DNA from: Sphingobium sp. AP49
GTDB taxonomy: Bacteria > Pseudomonadota > Alphaproteobacteria > Sphingomonadales > Sphingomonadaceae
Assembly: GCF_000281715.2 (NCBI RefSeq)
Contig: NZ_CP124576.1
Coordinates: 1,061,501 to 1,125,500, forward strand
Reading direction: 5' to 3'
DNA: 64,000 bases
In this document: positions 26,081 to 35,692 of the stretch, piece by piece
Position numbering within the stretch: the first letter of the stretch is position 1
Layout: the number at the start of each line of letters is the position of its first letter
Position numbers and translations under genes: made by a program
The notes under the pieces: generated by a model
What the model was told of the DNA's origin: nothing
Databases searched by the model: none
What the model saw: only the letters and a program-made list of their open reading frames with translations

Positions 26081-26515
26081 ATGGGGCTGATTACCGAGTT
26101 CAAGACTTTCATCAATCGCGGCAACGTCATGGACCTGGCGGTGGGCGTGATCATCGGCGGCGCATTCGCGACCATCACCAAGTCGCTGACCGATGACCTG
26201 ATCATGCCGGTGATCGGTTATGTTTTCGGCGGTGCGGACTTTTCCCGCTACTTCGTCCGGCTGGGCGAGTTGCCGGCCGGATTCAAGGGCAATCCGGAAA
26301 GCTATGCCGACCTCAAGGCGGCCGGTGTCGCCATGTTCGGCTGGGGCCAGTTCCTGACCGTCCTCGTCAACTTCATCATCCTCGCTTTCGTCATCTTCCT
26401 GCTGATGAAGTTCGTGAACAAGCTGCTGGCCAAGCCGGTGGAAGAGGCTGCGCCCGCCGCAACGCCCGAGGACATCATGTTGCTGCGCGAGATCCGCGAC
26501 TCGCTGAAAAAATAG
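26081..26515 (+). CDS. mscL: Large-conductance mechanosensitive channel
   Basis: The 144-residue inner-membrane channel opens under membrane tension to release solutes during osmotic downshock. It shows the MscL pattern: an N-terminal amphipathic helix ([28 protein letters not shown]), TM1 with closely packed Gly/Ala, a periplasmic loop, TM2 ([20 protein letters not shown]) and a charged C-terminal helix. The ATG at 26081 has AGAGG seven bases upstream; another ATG lies two codons earlier. It is divergent from lemA. Confidence 0.95.
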   Translation: MGLITEFKTFINRGNVMDLAVGVIIGGAFATITKSLTDDLIMPVIGYVFGGADFSRYFVRLGELPAGFKGNPESYADLKAAGVAMFGWGQFLTVLVNFIILAFVIFLLMKFVNKLLAKPVEEAAPAATPEDIMLLREIRDSLKK

Positions 26516-26659
26516 GCGCCGTTGCGACGAACGGAGCGCGTCGCCGGAACCATAACGGACCCGACCAGTTGATCGGCGTCAGGGCCTGGAATGGTGATAT
26601 GCCGGCCAGGCTCCGTGCCAAGAAAGTCTGCCCCAGGGGGCGCAACAGGAGAAAACGCC

Positions 26660-26932
26660 GTGAAAACCTTCGTCACAGTGCTTGGCCTTGCCAGCATGGT
26701 TGCGCTCGCCGCGTGCGATTCCAAGCAGGAAAACAAGGTCGAGAACGTATACGAGAATCAGGCGGACGCTCTCGACAATCAGGCCGCTAACATGGAGGCG
26801 ATGGCCGACAACCTGTCTGGCAATGCCGAAAACGCCGCCGAAAATGCAGCCGACGCGCTGGAGAACAAGGCGGCGGCCACGCGGGAGGCGGGTGATGCTG
26901 CGGCCGACGCGGTGGAAAAAAAGCAGCATTGA
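26660..26932 (+). CDS. Small lipoprotein with Asn/Ala-rich heptads
   Basis: I take GTG 26660 as the start because an ACAGGAG element lies just upstream and the product then begins with a standard lipoprotein signal (VKTFVTVLGLASMVALAAC). The mature 71 residues are a highly charged, Ala/Asn/Glu-rich helix (ENAAENAADALENKAA), probably a coiled coil in the periplasm, like other small entericidin- or Lpp-like proteins. The longer frame from 26591 has no signal at its N-terminus. A strong terminator follows after 23 bp. No specific function is assigned. Confidence 0.7.
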   Translation: MKTFVTVLGLASMVALAACDSKQENKVENVYENQADALDNQAANMEAMADNLSGNAENAAENAADALENKAAATREAGDAAADAVEKKQH

Positions 26933-26955
26933 TCGAGCGCACCAGCTGCGCTGAC

Positions 26956-26989
26956 AAGGGCGCCGCGATCCTTCGCGGCGCCCTTTTTT
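26956..26989 (+). terminator. Intrinsic terminator after the small lipoprotein gene
   Basis: AAGGGCGCCGCG pairs with CGCGGCGCCCTT around a six-base loop and is followed by a T run. It separates the lipoprotein gene from the chemotaxis cluster. Confidence 0.9.
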
Positions 26990-27065
26990 CATGGTCCGGG
27001 CGCCTTTAACGCCCCCTTAACCACGCCCCGCCATGGTGCTGCTGCGCGCAGCCAAGGGTCTGGGA

Positions 27066-29420
27066 ATGGACGATCTACTTCAGGAATTCATATCCGAAAC
27101 GCAGGAAACCCTGGAGGCGCTGGCCGGCGAAGTCGTCGCCTGGGAGGCTGACCCCGGGGATAGTACGCGGCTGGATGCCATTTTCCGGTTCTTTCACACG
27201 GTGAAGGGTAGCTGCGGCTTCCTCAATCTGCCGCGATTCGAGCGGCTGAGCCATGCGGCCGAGGATGTTCTGTCGGACATCCGTGCCGGGCAGCGGCAGG
27301 CCGACCCTGCCACCGTCAGCGCGGTTCTGGCGATCATGGACCGGATCGGCGAACTGGCGGAGGCGGTCGCGATGGGCACCGCGTTGCCGAACGAGAATGA
27401 CGATTATCTGATCGGCGCGCTCAGCCAGCGCGAGGAAGGCGCGGTCGAGGCCGTTGCCCCGCCCGTCGCCGTCGCGCGCCAGGGCCATGGACAGGCGCTG
27501 CGGACCATCCGCCTGCCACTGTCGCTGATCGACCAGTTGATGAACGGCGTGTCGGACATGGTGCTGGCGCGCAATGAGCTGTCGCGCAAGCTGCGCGATC
27601 GGTCGGCCGATCCCGAACTCGACAGCGCGTTCGAGCGGCTGTCCACCTGTGTCGCGGACATGCGCGACGTGATTTCCAAGACGCGCATGCAGCGGGTCGA
27701 GCGGTTGTTTGCCGCGATGCCGCGCATGGTTCGCGACCTGAGCCGCGATCTTGGCAAGCGCATCGACCTGGACCTGGAAGGCGGCGACGTCGAAATGGAC
27801 CGCGAGATGGTGGAGATGGTCGTCGACCCGCTGACCCACATCGTGCGCAACAGTATCGATCATGGCATCGAAACGCCCGAACGGCGTCGTGCACTGGGCA
27901 AGCCTGAAGCAGGGCGACTGCGATTGGAGGCGCGCCAGTCGGGCAATCAGATCGTGATCGAGATCAGCGACGATGGCGCGGGCATCGATACCGCGCGGCT
28001 GGTCGAAAAGGCGATCCTGGCCGGGCGACTGAAGCCCGATGCCGCTGCGCGCCTGACCGAGCAGGAGCGGCTGGACCTGATTTTCCAACCCGGTCTTTCC
28101 ACCGCCGCCAAGGTGACGGCCGTGTCCGGACGCGGCGTTGGCATGGATGTGGTGCGGGCCAATGTCGAGCGGATAGGCGGGGTGATCGCGCTCGACAACT
28201 GGCCGGGCAAGGGGTTGCACATCACGCTGCGCGTGCCGTTGACGCTGACGATCATTCCCGGCCTCATCGTCCGCGCTGGGGGCCTGCACTTTGCCATTCC
28301 GCGCGCTGCGGTGGTGGAAATATTGCACGACAATAACGAGATGCTGCAGATCGCCGACGTGGGTGGCGCGAAGATCGCGACGATCCGGTCGGTGCGCCAT
28401 TCGATGATCGAACTGGAAGATGTGCTGGGCATGGCCAGGCCCGAGCAAGCGGGGCCACGCGCGATCATGGTGGTGCGTTCCGCGACCGGTGTGCCCTATG
28501 CCATGGGCGTGTCGGCGGTCGAAAATCATGAGGAACTGGTGATCCGGCCGGCTTCGCCGCTGGTGATGGCGAGCGGTGTCTATGCGGGCATGACCCTGCC
28601 CGACAACGGCAAGCCGATGCTGCTGCTCGACGCTGCCGGCCTGGCCAATGCCGCGCGCCTGCCCAACATCATCGATGATCGTGCCAGCCGAATCCAGGAT
28701 GACACCGCCGATGCGGATGCCGGCGTGGAAATGGTGGCGGCGCTGCGTTTCGAGGAATTGTCGGGTCAGCGGCGGCTGCTGCGCCTGTCCCTGATCGAAC
28801 GGGTCGAGGATATCGACGCGGGCCTGTTCGGTCGTTCGGGCGGCCAGGCGTTCGTCAGGCTGGACGGCCGCCTGATCCCGGTTGCCAATGGTCTTCACAG
28901 TTTCGAGCAGGACAAGGTCTGTGCGCTGCGGCTGCGTGATGGCCAGCAGGAGACATGTTATCCGGTCGCGGCGGTGCTGGATATCGTGCAGATGCCGCTG
29001 GTACCGGACATGGTCGCCATGCACGGCATGCTGAGCGGCGTCGCCGTGGTCGATGGCGAGCATCTGGAAGTGGTCAACCCCTTCGCCCTCTTCGCCGCCT
29101 TGCCGCAAGAGCCCATTGCCCCGCGCATGCGCGGACGCTGCCTGCTGGCCGACAGCGACGATGGCTGGACGCGCGAGATTCTGGCGCCGTTGTTGCGGCA
29201 GGCCGGTCATGAGGTCGTGCTGGGTCTGCCGGGCGAAGCCGTCGATGTGCAGGACATCGTGTTATGCACGGGTGTGGATGCGGTCCAGGCGGCTGAAATC
29301 ATGGGATGCCGGGTCGTTCATCTGCGTGCGACCCCGCGATCGCAGGGGCCGCAGGATGCCAGCATCTATCGGTATGATCAGGACGCGCTGATGGCTGCCC
29401 TTGGCAGCGCGCGGGCATAG
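27066..29420 (+). CDS. cheA: Chemotaxis histidine kinase with extra C-terminal modules
   Basis: This 784-residue kinase phosphorylates CheY and CheB in response to chemoreceptors. It has an HPt domain (His44 in FRFFHTVKGSCGF), a short linker without a clear P2 domain, a dimerisation helix pair (about 150-205), an ATPase domain (NSIDHGIE, DDGAGID and GRGVGMDVV) and a CheW-like domain to about residue 500. A second CheW-like stretch follows (about 545-690), then a receiver-like fold starting CLLADSDDGWTREILAPLLRQAGHEV that lacks an acceptor Asp (DIVLCTG). The start at 27066 gives the standard MDDLLQEF. It is the first gene of cheAWYBR. Confidence 0.93.
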   Translation: MDDLLQEFISETQETLEALAGEVVAWEADPGDSTRLDAIFRFFHTVKGSCGFLNLPRFERLSHAAEDVLSDIRAGQRQADPATVSAVLAIMDRIGELAEAVAMGTALPNENDDYLIGALSQREEGAVEAVAPPVAVARQGHGQALRTIRLPLSLIDQLMNGVSDMVLARNELSRKLRDRSADPELDSAFERLSTCVADMRDVISKTRMQRVERLFAAMPRMVRDLSRDLGKRIDLDLEGGDVEMDREMVEMVVDPLTHIVRNSIDHGIETPERRRALGKPEAGRLRLEARQSGNQIVIEISDDGAGIDTARLVEKAILAGRLKPDAAARLTEQERLDLIFQPGLSTAAKVTAVSGRGVGMDVVRANVERIGGVIALDNWPGKGLHITLRVPLTLTIIPGLIVRAGGLHFAIPRAAVVEILHDNNEMLQIADVGGAKIATIRSVRHSMIELEDVLGMARPEQAGPRAIMVVRSATGVPYAMGVSAVENHEELVIRPASPLVMASGVYAGMTLPDNGKPMLLLDAAGLANAARLPNIIDDRASRIQDDTADADAGVEMVAALRFEELSGQRRLLRLSLIERVEDIDAGLFGRSGGQAFVRLDGRLIPVANGLHSFEQDKVCALRLRDGQQETCYPVAAVLDIVQMPLVPDMVAMHGMLSGVAVVDGEHLEVVNPFALFAALPQEPIAPRMRGRCLLADSDDGWTREILAPLLRQAGHEVVLGLPGEAVDVQDIVLCTGVDAVQAAEIMGCRVVHLRATPRSQGPQDASIYRYDQDALMAALGSARA

Positions 29421-29430
29421 GGGAACAGGC

Positions 29431-29868
29431 ATGGATCAGCTCTATTTGCTGGCGACGCTCGCGGGTACGCGGATCGCGGTCGATACCGGGGAGGTGGAGG
29501 CCGTGGTCAAGCTGACCGATATCTCGCCCGTACCGGGCATGGGCGCCCATGTCGCGGGCCTGTCCGCACTGCGCAGTCGCGTCCTCACCATCATCGACGT
29601 CGCGGCGCTGATCCATGGCGCGGCGACCCCGGTGGACCGTCGCGGCCTGGCGATCATCGCCGATATCAGCGGGCACAGCTATGGCCTGATGGTCGATGCC
29701 GTGTCGGACATCTGCCATGTCCCGGAGGGTGAATTGCCGCTCCGCGGTCAGATCGATGCCGCCTGGGCACCATTTGCAAGGGGCATCGTCGAGCATGACG
29801 CGCAACCCTATCTGCTCGTGTCGCTGGCCGGCTTCATCGAAGCCGGTGCTTTGGCCCAGGCGGCCTGA
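29431..29868 (+). CDS. cheW: Chemotaxis coupling protein
   Basis: The 145-residue CheW domain protein links chemoreceptors to CheA. SH3-like strands are recognisable (YLLATLAGTRIAVDTGEVEAV, LSALRSRVLTIIDVAALI, YGLMVDAVSDICHV). ATG 29431 follows an AGGGGAA element and lies 10 bp after cheA; the frame upstream overlaps cheA and is rejected. It is normal in length for CheW. Confidence 0.88.
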   Translation: MDQLYLLATLAGTRIAVDTGEVEAVVKLTDISPVPGMGAHVAGLSALRSRVLTIIDVAALIHGAATPVDRRGLAIIADISGHSYGLMVDAVSDICHVPEGELPLRGQIDAAWAPFARGIVEHDAQPYLLVSLAGFIEAGALAQAA

Positions 29869-29952
29869 TCAACTCGCCGTGTCGTTTACCATTTCCTCGG
29901 CTTTGCCATTTAGGCCTGTGCACCCGGCACGTAAAAATCAAAGGGACGCTTC

Positions 29953-30318
29953 ATGAAGAACTGCCTGGTCGTCGATGATTCCAAGGTCATCCGCAAAGTC
30001 GCGCGCCATATATTGGAATCGCTGGACCTGACCGTCAGCGAGGCGGTGGATGGGCAGGATGCCCTGACCCAGTGCGAAACATCGCTGCCCGACGTCGTGC
30101 TGCTGGACTGGAACATGCCGGTCATGACCGGCATGGAGTTCCTCCAGGCGCTATCGACCGCGAAGCTTGCCGCGCGTCCCAAGATCATTTTCTGCACCAC
30201 CGAAAACGGGATCGGCCATATCAAGGCCGCTGTCGAAGCGGGTGCCGACGAATATGTCATGAAGCCTTTCGATCGCGAAACGCTGGAAAGCAAGCTGGCG
30301 ATCGTCGGGGTCATCTAG
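29953..30318 (+). CDS. cheY: Chemotaxis response regulator
   Basis: This single receiver domain has 121 residues. The acidic pair is D8-D9, the phospho-acceptor is D52 (VVLLDWNMP), the conserved Thr is in IIFCTTEN, and the conserved Lys is in YVMKPFD. After phosphorylation by CheA it should bind the flagellar switch. It sits between cheW and cheB on the same strand with an 84-bp gap before it, and an AAGGGACG ribosome-binding element precedes the ATG. Confidence 0.92.
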   Translation: MKNCLVVDDSKVIRKVARHILESLDLTVSEAVDGQDALTQCETSLPDVVLLDWNMPVMTGMEFLQALSTAKLAARPKIIFCTTENGIGHIKAAVEAGADEYVMKPFDRETLESKLAIVGVI

Positions 30319-30383
30319 GCCACGCCCGTCCCCGTCGGGGCGCCATCCGCCATTTCCCAGTCCGTTCGCGCAGAAAGCCTTCA

Positions 30384-31466
30384 ATGACCGCCATCGTGCC
30401 GACCATGGCCAGCCACAGGAGCGACACCCTATCGGTGCGTACGCTGGTGGTGGATGATTCCGTGGTGGTGCGTACCGTTATCGAACGCATCCTGAACAGC
30501 GACCCCGCCTTCACGGTGGTGCACAAGACCAACAGCGCGGAAAATGCCCTCGAATATCTGGCCGGCCATGCCGTCGACCTGGTGCTGCTGGATATCGAGC
30601 TGCCCGGGCAGAGCGGTCTTGCCGCGCTGCCGGCGATCCTCAAGGCCAATCCATACGCGAAGGTCGCCATTCTGTCCGCGCGCTGCGAGGAAGGGAGTGC
30701 CGCCGCGATCGAGGCACTGGCCTTGGGCGCGCGCGACATCGTGTCCAAGCCGGGCAGCGGCAGTTTCGGCGATCAGTTTCCCCAGGCCCTGATCGAACGG
30801 CTCAACCGGCTTTTTGGCAGCGATGCCCCGGTGATGCCACCGCCACGCCCGTCATGCGACGCGCCCGTGCCCCAGGCGATCGAGCCGCTCGCCTGCCTGG
30901 GCATTGGTGCTTCGACCGGCGGCATTCATGCGCTCAGCCAGCTTTTCAATGGCCTGTCCGCCCCCTTGGGCGTACCCATATTGCTGACGCAGCACCTGCC
31001 CGTCAGCTTTACCGGTTATTTCGCGCAGCAATTGGCACGGATGACCAGCCTGCGCGTCAAGGTGGCGGAAAGCGGCGATCTGCTGGTGCCTGATACGGTG
31101 TTCGTTGCGCCTGGCGATGCCAGTGTGCGCCTGCGTCGCGGCCTGCGGGGGCGGGTATCGATCGTGCTGGATCCCGAACGGACGCCGTCGGGCAATCTGC
31201 CCGGCGTCGACCCGATGTTCTCCGCCATGGCCGAAGTCTTTGGCGCCGGTGCCGCAGGCGTCGTGCTGACCGGCATGGGGCGCGACGGCACATTGGGTGC
31301 CCGCGACATCGTGGCGGCAGGCGGCTGGATCGTGGCGCAGGATGAGGCGAGCAGCGTCGTGTGGGGGATGCCGGGATCGGTCGCCAGCGCGGGCCTGACC
31401 TGCGGCCTGGTCGAACCCCATGCGATCATGGATTTTGTCGCGCGACGCGGAAAGGTGAACGGCTGA
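30384..31466 (+). CDS. cheB: Protein-glutamate methylesterase
   Basis: The 360-residue protein combines a receiver domain (acidic pair in VVDDSVVVR, acceptor Asp70 in LVLLDIELPG) with a C-terminal methylesterase domain. The esterase catalytic triad motifs are visible as GASTGG (Ser), TQHLP (His) and MGRDGTLGARD (Asp). It removes methyl groups from, and deamidates, chemoreceptors during adaptation. ATG 30384 was chosen because the upstream frame overlaps cheY. Its stop overlaps the cheR start (TGATG). Confidence 0.93.
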   Translation: MTAIVPTMASHRSDTLSVRTLVVDDSVVVRTVIERILNSDPAFTVVHKTNSAENALEYLAGHAVDLVLLDIELPGQSGLAALPAILKANPYAKVAILSARCEEGSAAAIEALALGARDIVSKPGSGSFGDQFPQALIERLNRLFGSDAPVMPPPRPSCDAPVPQAIEPLACLGIGASTGGIHALSQLFNGLSAPLGVPILLTQHLPVSFTGYFAQQLARMTSLRVKVAESGDLLVPDTVFVAPGDASVRLRRGLRGRVSIVLDPERTPSGNLPGVDPMFSAMAEVFGAGAAGVVLTGMGRDGTLGARDIVAAGGWIVAQDEASSVVWGMPGSVASAGLTCGLVEPHAIMDFVARRGKVNG

Positions 31467-32338
31467 TGGCATTACCTCCTGCCCGGATTGCCTCCGGGGC
31501 GGCCCGCATCCTGTCGGGGCTGCTCGAATCCCGGACGGGTCAGGTGCTGTCCGAAGGTCGCGCCTGGCGCATGGAAACGGCGCTCAAGCCGGTGCTGCGC
31601 GACCATGGCTTCAAGGATATCGATGAACTGGCGGGCAAGCTGGTGCGCAGCCGCGATCCGCGGCTGGACGAAGATGTCGTCAACGCACTGCTCAACAATG
31701 AAAGCAGTTTCTTCCGCGACCTGCAGATGTTCGACATGATCCATCGGCAGATCCTGCCGCGCATTCAGGCCGAACGCGATGACCGGACGCTGCGGATATG
31801 GAGTGCGGGCTGCTCCACCGGGCAGGAAGCCTATTCGCTGGCGATCCGCCTGAGCAATGATCTGGCGCGCTGGAGCGGCTGGCGGATCGAGATATTGGCG
31901 ACGGATATTTCCACGTCCGCGATCGACCAGGCCAAGACGGGCATCTTCACCCAAATGGACGTGCAGCGCGGCTTGCCTATCGGCGACCTCATCAAATGGT
32001 TCGAGCCTGCGGGCGACGACTGGCGTGCCAGTCCCGACCTGCGGCGCATGATCGATTTTCGGCAGGACAATCTGTTCGATTCCCATGTGCCCCATGGTCA
32101 ATATGATCTGCTGCTGTGCCGCAATGTCCTGCTCTATTTTTCGCCGGAGCGGCGGCAGGAGGTGTTCAACCTGCTGGCACGGCATAGCCATGAACGCTCG
32201 ATCCTGATGCTGGGGGCGGGCGAAACCGTGATCGGCCAGAGCGAGGATTTCATGCCGCATCCCGAATTCCGGGGCAGCTATGCGCGCAAGGGGACGATGC
32301 CGGTGGGCGCCGGCGGGCCGATGCGTCGCACGGGTTGA
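31466..32338 (+). CDS. cheR: Chemotaxis protein methyltransferase
   Basis: The 290-residue SAM-dependent methyltransferase methylates glutamates on chemoreceptors. It has the N-terminal helical CheR domain, the NNESSFFRD motif, the SAM-binding IWSAGCSTGQEAYSLAI loop, and DLLLCRNVLLYF. It starts within the cheB stop codon, which implies translational coupling. It closes the cheAWYBR cluster, and a CheD gene is not present. A 152-bp spacer without visible features follows. Confidence 0.93.
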   Translation: MALPPARIASGAARILSGLLESRTGQVLSEGRAWRMETALKPVLRDHGFKDIDELAGKLVRSRDPRLDEDVVNALLNNESSFFRDLQMFDMIHRQILPRIQAERDDRTLRIWSAGCSTGQEAYSLAIRLSNDLARWSGWRIEILATDISTSAIDQAKTGIFTQMDVQRGLPIGDLIKWFEPAGDDWRASPDLRRMIDFRQDNLFDSHVPHGQYDLLLCRNVLLYFSPERRQEVFNLLARHSHERSILMLGAGETVIGQSEDFMPHPEFRGSYARKGTMPVGAGGPMRRTG

Positions 32339-32490
32339 CCGCAATCCCCGCCTGTCGGCGGGCAGGGGCCTTCACCAAGCTTGATTGATCCGCCGGTCTC
32401 GGCCATTGTCCCGACATGGCGGTTTTGCGCCGCGACCGGGGCCGGAAAAGGGCGCGAGACTAGAAAGCTTTTGGTGACTGGCCTTTCCCG

Positions 32491-33189
32491 ATGACCGACA
32501 TTCCCATGATCGAAACGCCGTCACCCAATTTCGACGAGCGCAGCCTGCCTGTCACCATGCTGGTGCTGCACTATACCGGCATGCCGGACGCGGCTAGCGC
32601 CATCAACTGGCTGGCCAATCCCGAATCCAAGGTGTCGGCCCATTATGTCGTGACCGAGGATGGCCAGATCATCCGCATGGTCGGCGAGGACAAGCGGGCC
32701 TGGCATGCCGGCCGGTCGCACTGGCGGGGGATCGACGATGTCAATTCCGCCAGCATCGGCATCGAGATCGTCAATCCCGGGCATGAATGGGGCTATCGTC
32801 CTTTCCCCGAGGCGCAGATGGGCAGCCTGATCCCGCTGATCCACGACATCGTCCAGCGGCATCGCATCACCCGCGGCAATATCGTCGGCCACAGCGACAT
32901 CGCCCCTGCACGCAAGCAGGATCCGGGTGAGCTGTTCCCCTGGGGCCAACTCGCCCGTCTGCGACTGGCGTTGCCGCGTCCGACCAAAAATCTGATGGAC
33001 CCGCATTGGACCGACAGCGGCTTCATGCTGGCGCTCGAACGGTTCGGCTATGACATCGCCGAACCGCAGCCGGCGGTGGTCGCGTTCCAGCGCCGGTTTC
33101 GCCCCGAACTGATCGACGGCATCGTCGATGGCGAGTGCCGGGCGATCCTGCTGGCATTGCTGCTGCCCAAGCCGACAGGGGATGACTGA
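32491..33189 (+). CDS. N-acetylmuramoyl-L-alanine amidase, AmpD-like, with peptidoglycan-binding domain
   Basis: The 232-residue zinc amidase cleaves the bond between MurNAc (or anhydro-MurNAc) and the stem peptide. Zn-binding landmarks are VLHYTG, the conserved AWHAG and VGHSDIAPARKQDPG. Residues about 170-225 form a small peptidoglycan-binding helical domain (FMLALERFGYD, then VVAFQRRFRPELIDGIVD). No signal peptide is visible, so it probably acts in cytoplasmic muropeptide recycling. It ends 29 bp before RNase P RNA. Confidence 0.9.
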   Translation: MTDIPMIETPSPNFDERSLPVTMLVLHYTGMPDAASAINWLANPESKVSAHYVVTEDGQIIRMVGEDKRAWHAGRSHWRGIDDVNSASIGIEIVNPGHEWGYRPFPEAQMGSLIPLIHDIVQRHRITRGNIVGHSDIAPARKQDPGELFPWGQLARLRLALPRPTKNLMDPHWTDSGFMLALERFGYDIAEPQPAVVAFQRRFRPELIDGIVDGECRAILLALLLPKPTGDD

Positions 33190-33218
33190 CCGGTTCGACC
33201 TGTGTATAGGCGTGCCCA

Positions 33219-33610
33219 CCAGAGGGTCGGGCGACCGCGGCGTGGCGGGTAACTGCCACGGCGAGGAAAGTCCGGGCTCCACGAAATGACGGTGCCGGCT
33301 AACGGCCGGCTGGAGTGATCCAAGGGACAGTGCAACAGAAAGCAGGTCGCCCAGTCTTCGGACTAAGCCTTCGGGCGGGCGAAATTGAAAGGGTGCGGTA
33401 AGAGCGCACCGCGTCTGCGGCAACGCAAGACGGCACGGTAAACCCCACCGGGAGCAAGACCGAATAGGGGCGGCGCGCAGCTTGTCTGCTAGGCTGATTT
33501 CGGCTGAGACCGCCCGGGTTGGTTGCTTGAGGGCCGGAGCAATCCGGTCCCTAGAGGAATGGTCGCCTAACCCTTCGGGGTGGACAAAACCCGGCTTATA
33601 GACCCTCTGG
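33219..33610 (+). ncRNA. rnpB: RNase P RNA, bacterial class A
   Basis: The catalytic RNA of RNase P, which matures tRNA 5' ends. The first and last helix strands CCAGAGGGTC (33219-33228) and GACCCTCTGG (33601-33610) pair to close the molecule. Inside are the universal GAGGAAAGTCCGGGCTCC, the ACAGAAA motif and the 3' CCCGGCTTATAGACCC element. Length (392 nt) and motif order fit the type A alphaproteobacterial form. It fills the gap between the amidase gene and the TPR gene. Confidence 0.97.
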
Positions 33611-33665
33611 TATTTCCCCTGTTGCGAGACTATCGCAATAGCCGGTCTGTTTGGGGGATTCGGTT

Positions 33666-35642
33666 ATGCGTGTCAGGCACTTGGCTCTGTCGATCGCGGT
33701 GGCGGCCCTTCCCGTTGCAGGCCATGCGATGCAGGACGGAACGCCGGCCGCGCCCGTCCCGGTCCAGCAATTGTTCGACGAAGCGGCGCGCGCGACCGAA
33801 GCGGCGGACTATCCCCATGCCCTGGAATTGCTGACCACGCTGGAAGGGCGCGCGGCACGCAACCCCCGCAGCCTGGCGATCATACGCGTGCGCAAGGCGA
33901 TGGTGCTGGTCGAACTGTCGCGCTGGAACGAGGCGCGCGCCCTGCTGAAACTGGCGGCGCCGGCCCTTCCCAAGGATGATGCCAGCCTGTCGGTCGACCG
34001 GCTGCAGGCTGCTTACACGCTGGGGCGGGCGGCGCTGGGCGACCTCGACTATGCGGGCGCACTGGCGCATTTCGATACGGCGCTCAGCGAGGCACAGGGG
34101 CCTGCTGCGCGCGTCCAATCCTTGTTGGGCCAGGCCCAGGCCGCGACCTTCATCGACCCGCAGCAGGCGTTGCGGGCCGCAGACGAGGCCAGCGCGATCG
34201 CTGCGTCGGACCCCAAATTGTTCGATCGCAAATCCTTGGCGCAGGTCGACCTGGTCCGGGGCCGTGCGTTGCTCAATCTGGGGCAGTTCGATGTGGCGGA
34301 ACGGCTGTTCGCCAAGGCGGTGAAGCAGCAGGGCGGGCTGACCACGCGGGTCGACTATGATGATCTGGTCACACGGTCGGACGCATCGATCGCGGCGATG
34401 CTGGCAGGGCATCGTGATGCCGCGCGCAACTATCTGGTCTATACCGGTGCCGGCCGGTTGCCCAAGCAGGATTTCACCCAGGGGGCCGACATGGCCTTGC
34501 CGCGTTGTGGCGAGGAGGACGTCCGTCCTGACGATTATGCGGTGGTCGAATTCGGCATCGCCGACAGCGGAGCGATTGCCTATGCCCGTCCGGTCTATGG
34601 ATCGCGGCCGGGGGCGATGGCGCTGGTGTTTGCCCGCGCCGTGCGGGAATGGACCTGGCGTCCCGATGATGTGAAGAATATTCCGCCGTTGTTCCGTTTC
34701 GTCACGCGGCTGGAATTGCGCTGTTCGATGGCCGAGGGTGGCCCATCGATGCTGGCCGGCCCGGGCAAGGCGCTGGCCGACTGGCTGGACGCGAAGAAGG
34801 TGCCGGCGCCCGTGCTGGAGAATGTGCCCGTCACCGGGCGGCGCGCCTTGTTGCTGCAACGGGCCGAGGCGATCCGTGCGCAGAAGGGGGACGAGGCGCT
34901 GGAACTGGTGCCGGTGCTGCTGCCGCTGCTGGCCGGGCCGATGGCCGCGCGCGAGGATGTCGAGACCTATGGCCCGTTGCTGCGTCGGGCAGTCCGCGCC
35001 GCAGGTGCGCCGCCCATGGCGCTGCTGTTGGTCGACCGGGTGGTCCATGATGCGGCCGACCGGCTGGATATCCGCATCAGGATCGGTACGCCCTATGCAC
35101 TGGACGCTGCCGATTATCGCGCGGACCCGGAGGCACGTGCCACCTATGCGATCCTGGCCTATGATGACCTGGCGCCCCGGGAGAAGGCCGGTGCGCAAGA
35201 TCTGCTGAACGGGGTCATCAATGATTCCGCCCTGGCGGTGGACGATCCGATGCGCGTGGCGGCCCTGGTGCGCCGGGCCAGCCAGCAGGCGACGAGTGGG
35301 AATCTGGACGCGGCCCGGACGGACTATGCCGCGACGGGCCTGTCGGCGCAGCAATGTTCGATTGTCGACGCCAAGCCGAATCTGCGCCGCGCACCGGTGT
35401 CGTCGGCCGACTATCCCACCGACATGGTTTCGGTTGGGGTCGAAGGTTGGACCCGCGTCCAGTTTGATGTCGCGGCGGACGGCACGACGCGCAACCAGCG
35501 GGCGGTCATCACCTATCCGCCGATGATTTTCGGCACGAACGGTACCAAGATCCTGACCCGCGCCAAATATGAGCAAAGCTATCGGCCCGATGGCGGACTG
35601 GGCTGTGGCGGGAGTACGCAAAGCGTCGTGTTCCGCCGTTAA
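33666..35642 (+). CDS. TPR-containing protein with two TonB-C-like domains
   Basis: The 658-residue exported protein has a signal peptide (HLALSIAVAALPVAGHA) and helical TPR-like repeats from about residue 25 to 260. A TonB-C-like fold follows at about residues 280-355 (DYAVVEFGIADSGAIAYARPVYGSR, then AVREWTWRP). The last 75 residues are a second one (GWTRVQFDVAADGTTRNQ). There is no N-terminal anchor helix as in TonB, so a role as an energy transducer is doubtful; a periplasmic scaffold seems more likely. The ATG at 33666 has GGGGGA upstream. Confidence 0.7.
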   Translation: MRVRHLALSIAVAALPVAGHAMQDGTPAAPVPVQQLFDEAARATEAADYPHALELLTTLEGRAARNPRSLAIIRVRKAMVLVELSRWNEARALLKLAAPALPKDDASLSVDRLQAAYTLGRAALGDLDYAGALAHFDTALSEAQGPAARVQSLLGQAQAATFIDPQQALRAADEASAIAASDPKLFDRKSLAQVDLVRGRALLNLGQFDVAERLFAKAVKQQGGLTTRVDYDDLVTRSDASIAAMLAGHRDAARNYLVYTGAGRLPKQDFTQGADMALPRCGEEDVRPDDYAVVEFGIADSGAIAYARPVYGSRPGAMALVFARAVREWTWRPDDVKNIPPLFRFVTRLELRCSMAEGGPSMLAGPGKALADWLDAKKVPAPVLENVPVTGRRALLLQRAEAIRAQKGDEALELVPVLLPLLAGPMAAREDVETYGPLLRRAVRAAGAPPMALLLVDRVVHDAADRLDIRIRIGTPYALDAADYRADPEARATYAILAYDDLAPREKAGAQDLLNGVINDSALAVDDPMRVAALVRRASQQATSGNLDAARTDYAATGLSAQQCSIVDAKPNLRRAPVSSADYPTDMVSVGVEGWTRVQFDVAADGTTRNQRAVITYPPMIFGTNGTKILTRAKYEQSYRPDGGLGCGGSTQSVVFRR

Positions 35643-35692
35643 AACGGGCGTCGGGGCTGGCTTTCTGGCCGCGCCTTGCCTAATTTGGGGGG

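Noticed and set aside
27075..29210. Long minus-strand frame opposite cheA
   Set aside because: CheA domains are complete on the plus strand. The antisense frame has no recognisable motif and typical shadow composition.
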